64,000 bases of DNA. Source: Amoebidium appalachense. Lineage: Eukaryota; Ichthyosporea. The stretch spans positions 5,146,001 through 5,210,000 of the forward strand of contig CAVNZM010000016.1 in the NCBI GenBank assembly GCA_963693365.1, read 5' to 3'. Shown here piece by piece: positions 61,016 through 64,000 of the stretch; the stretch's first letter is position 1, and each line of letters starts with the position of its first letter. Below the pieces are notes generated by a model. It worked only from the letters and a program-made list of their open reading frames with translations, made no database searches and had not been told where the DNA came from. Both the position numbers and the translations under genes were made by a program.

Positions 61016-63043
61016 TTTTTTTTGGCGCCTGTTGTTTTGCTTGTCATTTGTTGTTCTGGTTGATTACCTGTAATCTTCGCTTATTTATGTGTATGTGTGT
61101 GTATGTGTATGTGTATGTTGTGCGGGGTTGCACATACCGGTGTCTACTTTTCTTCTACTGTTTTTCTCTCCACACACTTCATCTGTCCACTTCTGCATAC
61201 CCCCTTTCATAGCTATAGACACACTTCACACATTGCGTTACGCGCACGCATGCACACACCGCTCTGTTGGCGACAGCTCCCTGGGAACCCATGCGGCATG
61301 TTACCCGCCGGCGTAACATAACTCGGACTATCGGTTTGGCTTTTTTCAAGCCCAAAGCAATGGGTGATACCATATTTCCAGCTGACATCCGGGGGCATAG
61401 CTTTCCGTTTGAAGACGATAAAGTTCCGCCCTAGTAAGCGTGTTACTACCCTGCGGCGTGGGTCAAATCTCATATTTTCCCCTCTGATTGCGAATTCTGG
61501 GGCCTTCGGGACTTAATTCTTTTCAGCTGGTGTAGTATGTTAGCCAGGGAAGTATCGACTTAGGTATCGACGGGGGAGCTTCCTAGAAGCCCCGTCTCCT
61601 GAGTTCCTATCTATATTTTTCTTGCGTCTGCTTACTGCTGCAACTTTAACCCCCGGCCTTTCCCACTGCCCTTGCCTGCATAAGCAACCCTGCTCGTCTC
61701 TGATCAAGACGGGTGACCTACTCATGTTCAAGTGAAACAGTATCTGAGTTGGGTTTCGTTAACGAGGGGAATAGGTCGAAACTCGGGTACTGTGGATGAC
61801 GTGGGCCCCCCCTGAGGATGGGCTCTGCTTATTATGCATACTCTTTATGTATGGCTTGCATTCTGCATCGTGTTATCCGTTTGTTCTTGTGTACTTCGTA
61901 CTTTTTGACGCATTCAAACCCCCCCCCCCCCCCCCTTCCCCCGGGGCACCAAGATCTACCAACACCATCACATGTGCAAGCTCCCACACGTTAACCTTAG
62001 TTCACCTGCGTAAACTTTCCTCAGAACCTCAGACTGCTCGAGCTGGTGTTGGCATCACGATTTACCAACGCACATGTTTTCTAACTCCCAACAGATCATG
62101 AGCACGCGTCTTGGTCGGCTCTTCCACACCACTGCCATCTTCTTCCCCGTGGCTCATATTGTCATTCTGCCCGTTATTTTCTCGCTCAGCCAGCGGAATC
62201 CCGAATATAAAGCAGCCCTCGGCCTGACGGTGGAGTCGATCACTGTGGCTGAGGAAACGGTGAAGTTAGTTATGTTCGTCTACGGTTTTACTCTGATCTC
62301 TAAGGTACTACATCACACATCATTGGTGTTTCCCTGTTCATGTCGAATCCATGTCCAAAGTTATCAGTGCTGAATAATTACAATGGTGTACAGCTTGGTG
62401 GTTCTTTGATTTTTTGCTGTAACTGTGTGTGCGTGTGCGTGAGTTTGTGTCTAGCGTCACAGGCTGTGTGTTTGTGCAAGCTCTTGTTTGCGTGATATGC
62501 GCATCACACCAACCATATCGCATCAAACCATTCCGGTCTGAACCGACCCGGAAACCTGAGCAACTTAGTAACCCCCTCTCATATCAACCACAGATCCGCC
62601 GATGCCGAAACGAGATGCTCAACGTGCAAGCGCGCTCAGTCGTCGACAAAATCCTCACCGTGAGCATCTGCTTCCTCGTGAGCCATCTGTTCACATCAAC
62701 ATGTCATGTTCTCAGCTACCTCCTGAAATGGGGACACGCAGATCGCACGGTGACGCTCGTTTTCTTCAACATGTATTGCTGGGGCACGTTCCCGACGTTT
62801 ACAATTTCGGCGATTTTCCCGCTCATGTCAGGCCAATTCGCGCAACATGGGAGATTGCTTAGTTCGGCGCCGAGTCAGGCAAACAGCGTCCAGTGGGGCT
62901 CGAGTGGTGGAGGAGGAGGGCCTACGTGTGGGTCTACATCTGCTGCTCTTGGTCCCATCACGTCGCAATCGTTTGTGTTTACAAATGGGGGCGGGTTTGC
63001 GTCTACGGCGGCATTCAACGGCAATTCTAATGGAGGGTCGTAG
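59487..63043 (+). CDS. Seven-helix membrane protein, possibly a GPCR-like receptor, 4 exons
   Basis: Exons 59487-59722, 60241-60397, 62095-62304 and 62594-63043; GT-AG sites, phases 2, 0 and 0; 350 aa. Hydrophobic segments at about residues 22-40, 60-79, 93-118, 140-163, 186-202, 219-244 and 253-278 give seven helices. They are followed by a ~70-residue cytosolic-looking tail rich in G, S, N and T. Short loops and overall size fit a G-protein-coupled receptor, but no DRY, NPxxY or other family signature was found, so the class is open; another polytopic family is possible. Start chosen as the first ATG of the frame (context CTCAAAATGC). Intron 2 holds an inverted R1 copy; intron 1 has a ~110-bp minisatellite ending at the exon 2 acceptor. 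Confidence 0.72.
59968..60240. repeat. Three-unit minisatellite ending at the exon 2 acceptor of the seven-helix gene
   Basis: Units contain ATCACACTTGAAGTATGCTA and TCTTCAACCCTACGCATCTC with a period of ~105-110 bp. The last unit leads directly into the AG acceptor at 60239-60240. Confidence 0.8.
60758..61918 (-). repeat. R1 dispersed repeat, copy 3 (inverted)
   Basis: Reverse complement of copies 1 and 2, with poly-C interruptions in the (CT)n part. It lies in intron 2 of a plus-strand gene, so it too is antisense to its host. Few substitutions relative to the other copies. Confidence 0.9.
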
Positions 63044-63456
63044 GTGGAGATTTTAAGTAGGTGATAATGGGTACGTTTGTCGGTTTTCTGGAAGAATGTT
63101 TTTTGTGATGGCTAATTAGTCGCTAACACTCTGTTCATATTTATATATATATATTTATATATATACAGACACACACATGCACACACACACACATACTCAA
63201 TGATATATATGTACGGCAATTTTTTGCACGCTTTACTCTTTGCTTTTTGTGCGTGATGTGTGTGAAATGATTGCATATTGAGTCTCTTAGGCTCTCCCGA
63301 CACCTTTTTTCTTTTGCTTGTTCTCTCCCTTTTTCAATCTTCTCTCCCTTTTTCTCCGTCTTTCTCGTTACGTCTCTCTCCTTTTTTCTTAACCCTTGGT
63401 ACTAAATGATATATGTGGAGTTGACCTCTGTGTATTTTTTTTTTTCAAGTGGGGGG

Positions 63457-63504
<48 letters not shown>

Positions 63505-63507
63505 TGA

Positions 63508-64000
63508 TTGTGTCACGAAACCTTATCCAATGTATTTCGATTAAGCAACATTCAGGGCGGGTTTCGGCATGCTCATTCGTGCTACACTCATGCTCTTCCT
63601 TTACACGACACTATCCGTTCGGGATGTCGCGAGGTTTGCTTCATCGACCTTAAGAATGCCTACGACACGGTTCCGACGAATTTGCTTTGGCATAAGTTGG
63701 CGACTCGAGGGCTCCCACTTCCCTTTGATCGACTACTTCAGGCGTTATTTGACCGCACCCATGAGGCTGCCGTTGTGAATGGGGTACTGAGTAACGGATT
63801 CAGTCGTACACGAGGCCTTTTACAGGGCTCACTTTTGAGTCCCCTCCTTTTTGATGTCTTTATTGACGACTTAGCGGTAGAAATTCAACAATTTCCCGTT
63901 GCAGGCGACTCTTGTGTTTCCGGCCTTTTTTCGCTGATGATATTGTTTTAGTCACTCATGATCCTTCTATTATGACTACCATGATTTCTCGAGTAGATGA
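63508..64000 (+). pseudogene. Non-LTR reverse transcriptase fragment, frameshifted, continues past the window
   Basis: Begins abruptly after poly-G. The frame has IQGGFRHAHSC (RT fingers), VCFIDLKNAYDTVP (motif A, catalytic D) and TRGLLQGSLLSPLLFDVFID (motif B). The catalytic FADDIVLV (motif C) follows in the next frame; the switch falls at a run of six T (63926-63931), consistent with loss of one T. The upstream endonuclease part is missing. It lies 465 bp after the stop of the seven-helix gene. The same element family may have supplied the tail at 12.5 kb. Confidence 0.82.

Overview
This window is nuclear DNA of a eukaryote. The genes have many small exons with canonical GT-AG introns, and the introns are filled with (GT)n, poly-G/poly-C and minisatellites. 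A metazoan-like Integrator subunit (INTS11), a SMYD5-type SET/MYND protein, a lysosomal HGSNAT-like acyltransferase and a seven-helix membrane protein together suggest a non-fungal opisthokont, perhaps a unicellular relative of animals. That placement is an inference and is not proven.

Layout. 588-11815 (minus): INTS11, 14 exons visible, including a 12-nt microexon; the C-terminal part lies beyond the left edge. 11816-14646: intergenic, with a LINE-like retroelement tail ending in poly-A and a small hairpin insertion. 14647-16044 (plus): intronless HGSNAT-like gene. 17729-32448 (minus): complete SMYD5-like gene, 16 exons, 424 aa. 34196-36646 (plus): intronless CPA2-type cation/H+ antiporter. 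40775-52526 (minus): PAP2-family lipid phosphatase/transferase, at least 10 exons. 52527-59486: transposon graveyard (retroelement tail, a ~0.9-kb imperfect palindrome centred on poly-C, a terminal-inverted-repeat element). 59487-63043 (plus): four-exon seven-helix protein. 63508-64000: start of a frameshifted non-LTR reverse transcriptase that runs off the right edge.

All four spliced genes were assembled by hand from GT-AG sites. Reading phase is preserved at every junction and the products align along their length with their families. The genes are not an operon and show no common pathway: RNA 3'-end processing, protein methylation, lysosomal acetylation, ion exchange, lipid phosphate chemistry and a possible receptor.

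The most unusual signal is in the introns. (1) About three quarters of the introns in the three minus-strand genes have a C-tract (sense strand) within about 50 nt of the 5' splice site. (2) Two related short repeat families (called S1 and S2 here), plus a ~1.15-kb repeat (R1) that carries S1 at one end, occur only inside introns in this window and always antisense to the host gene. (3) Minisatellites or short duplications sit directly on 3' splice sites and in several cases copy part of the adjacent exon.
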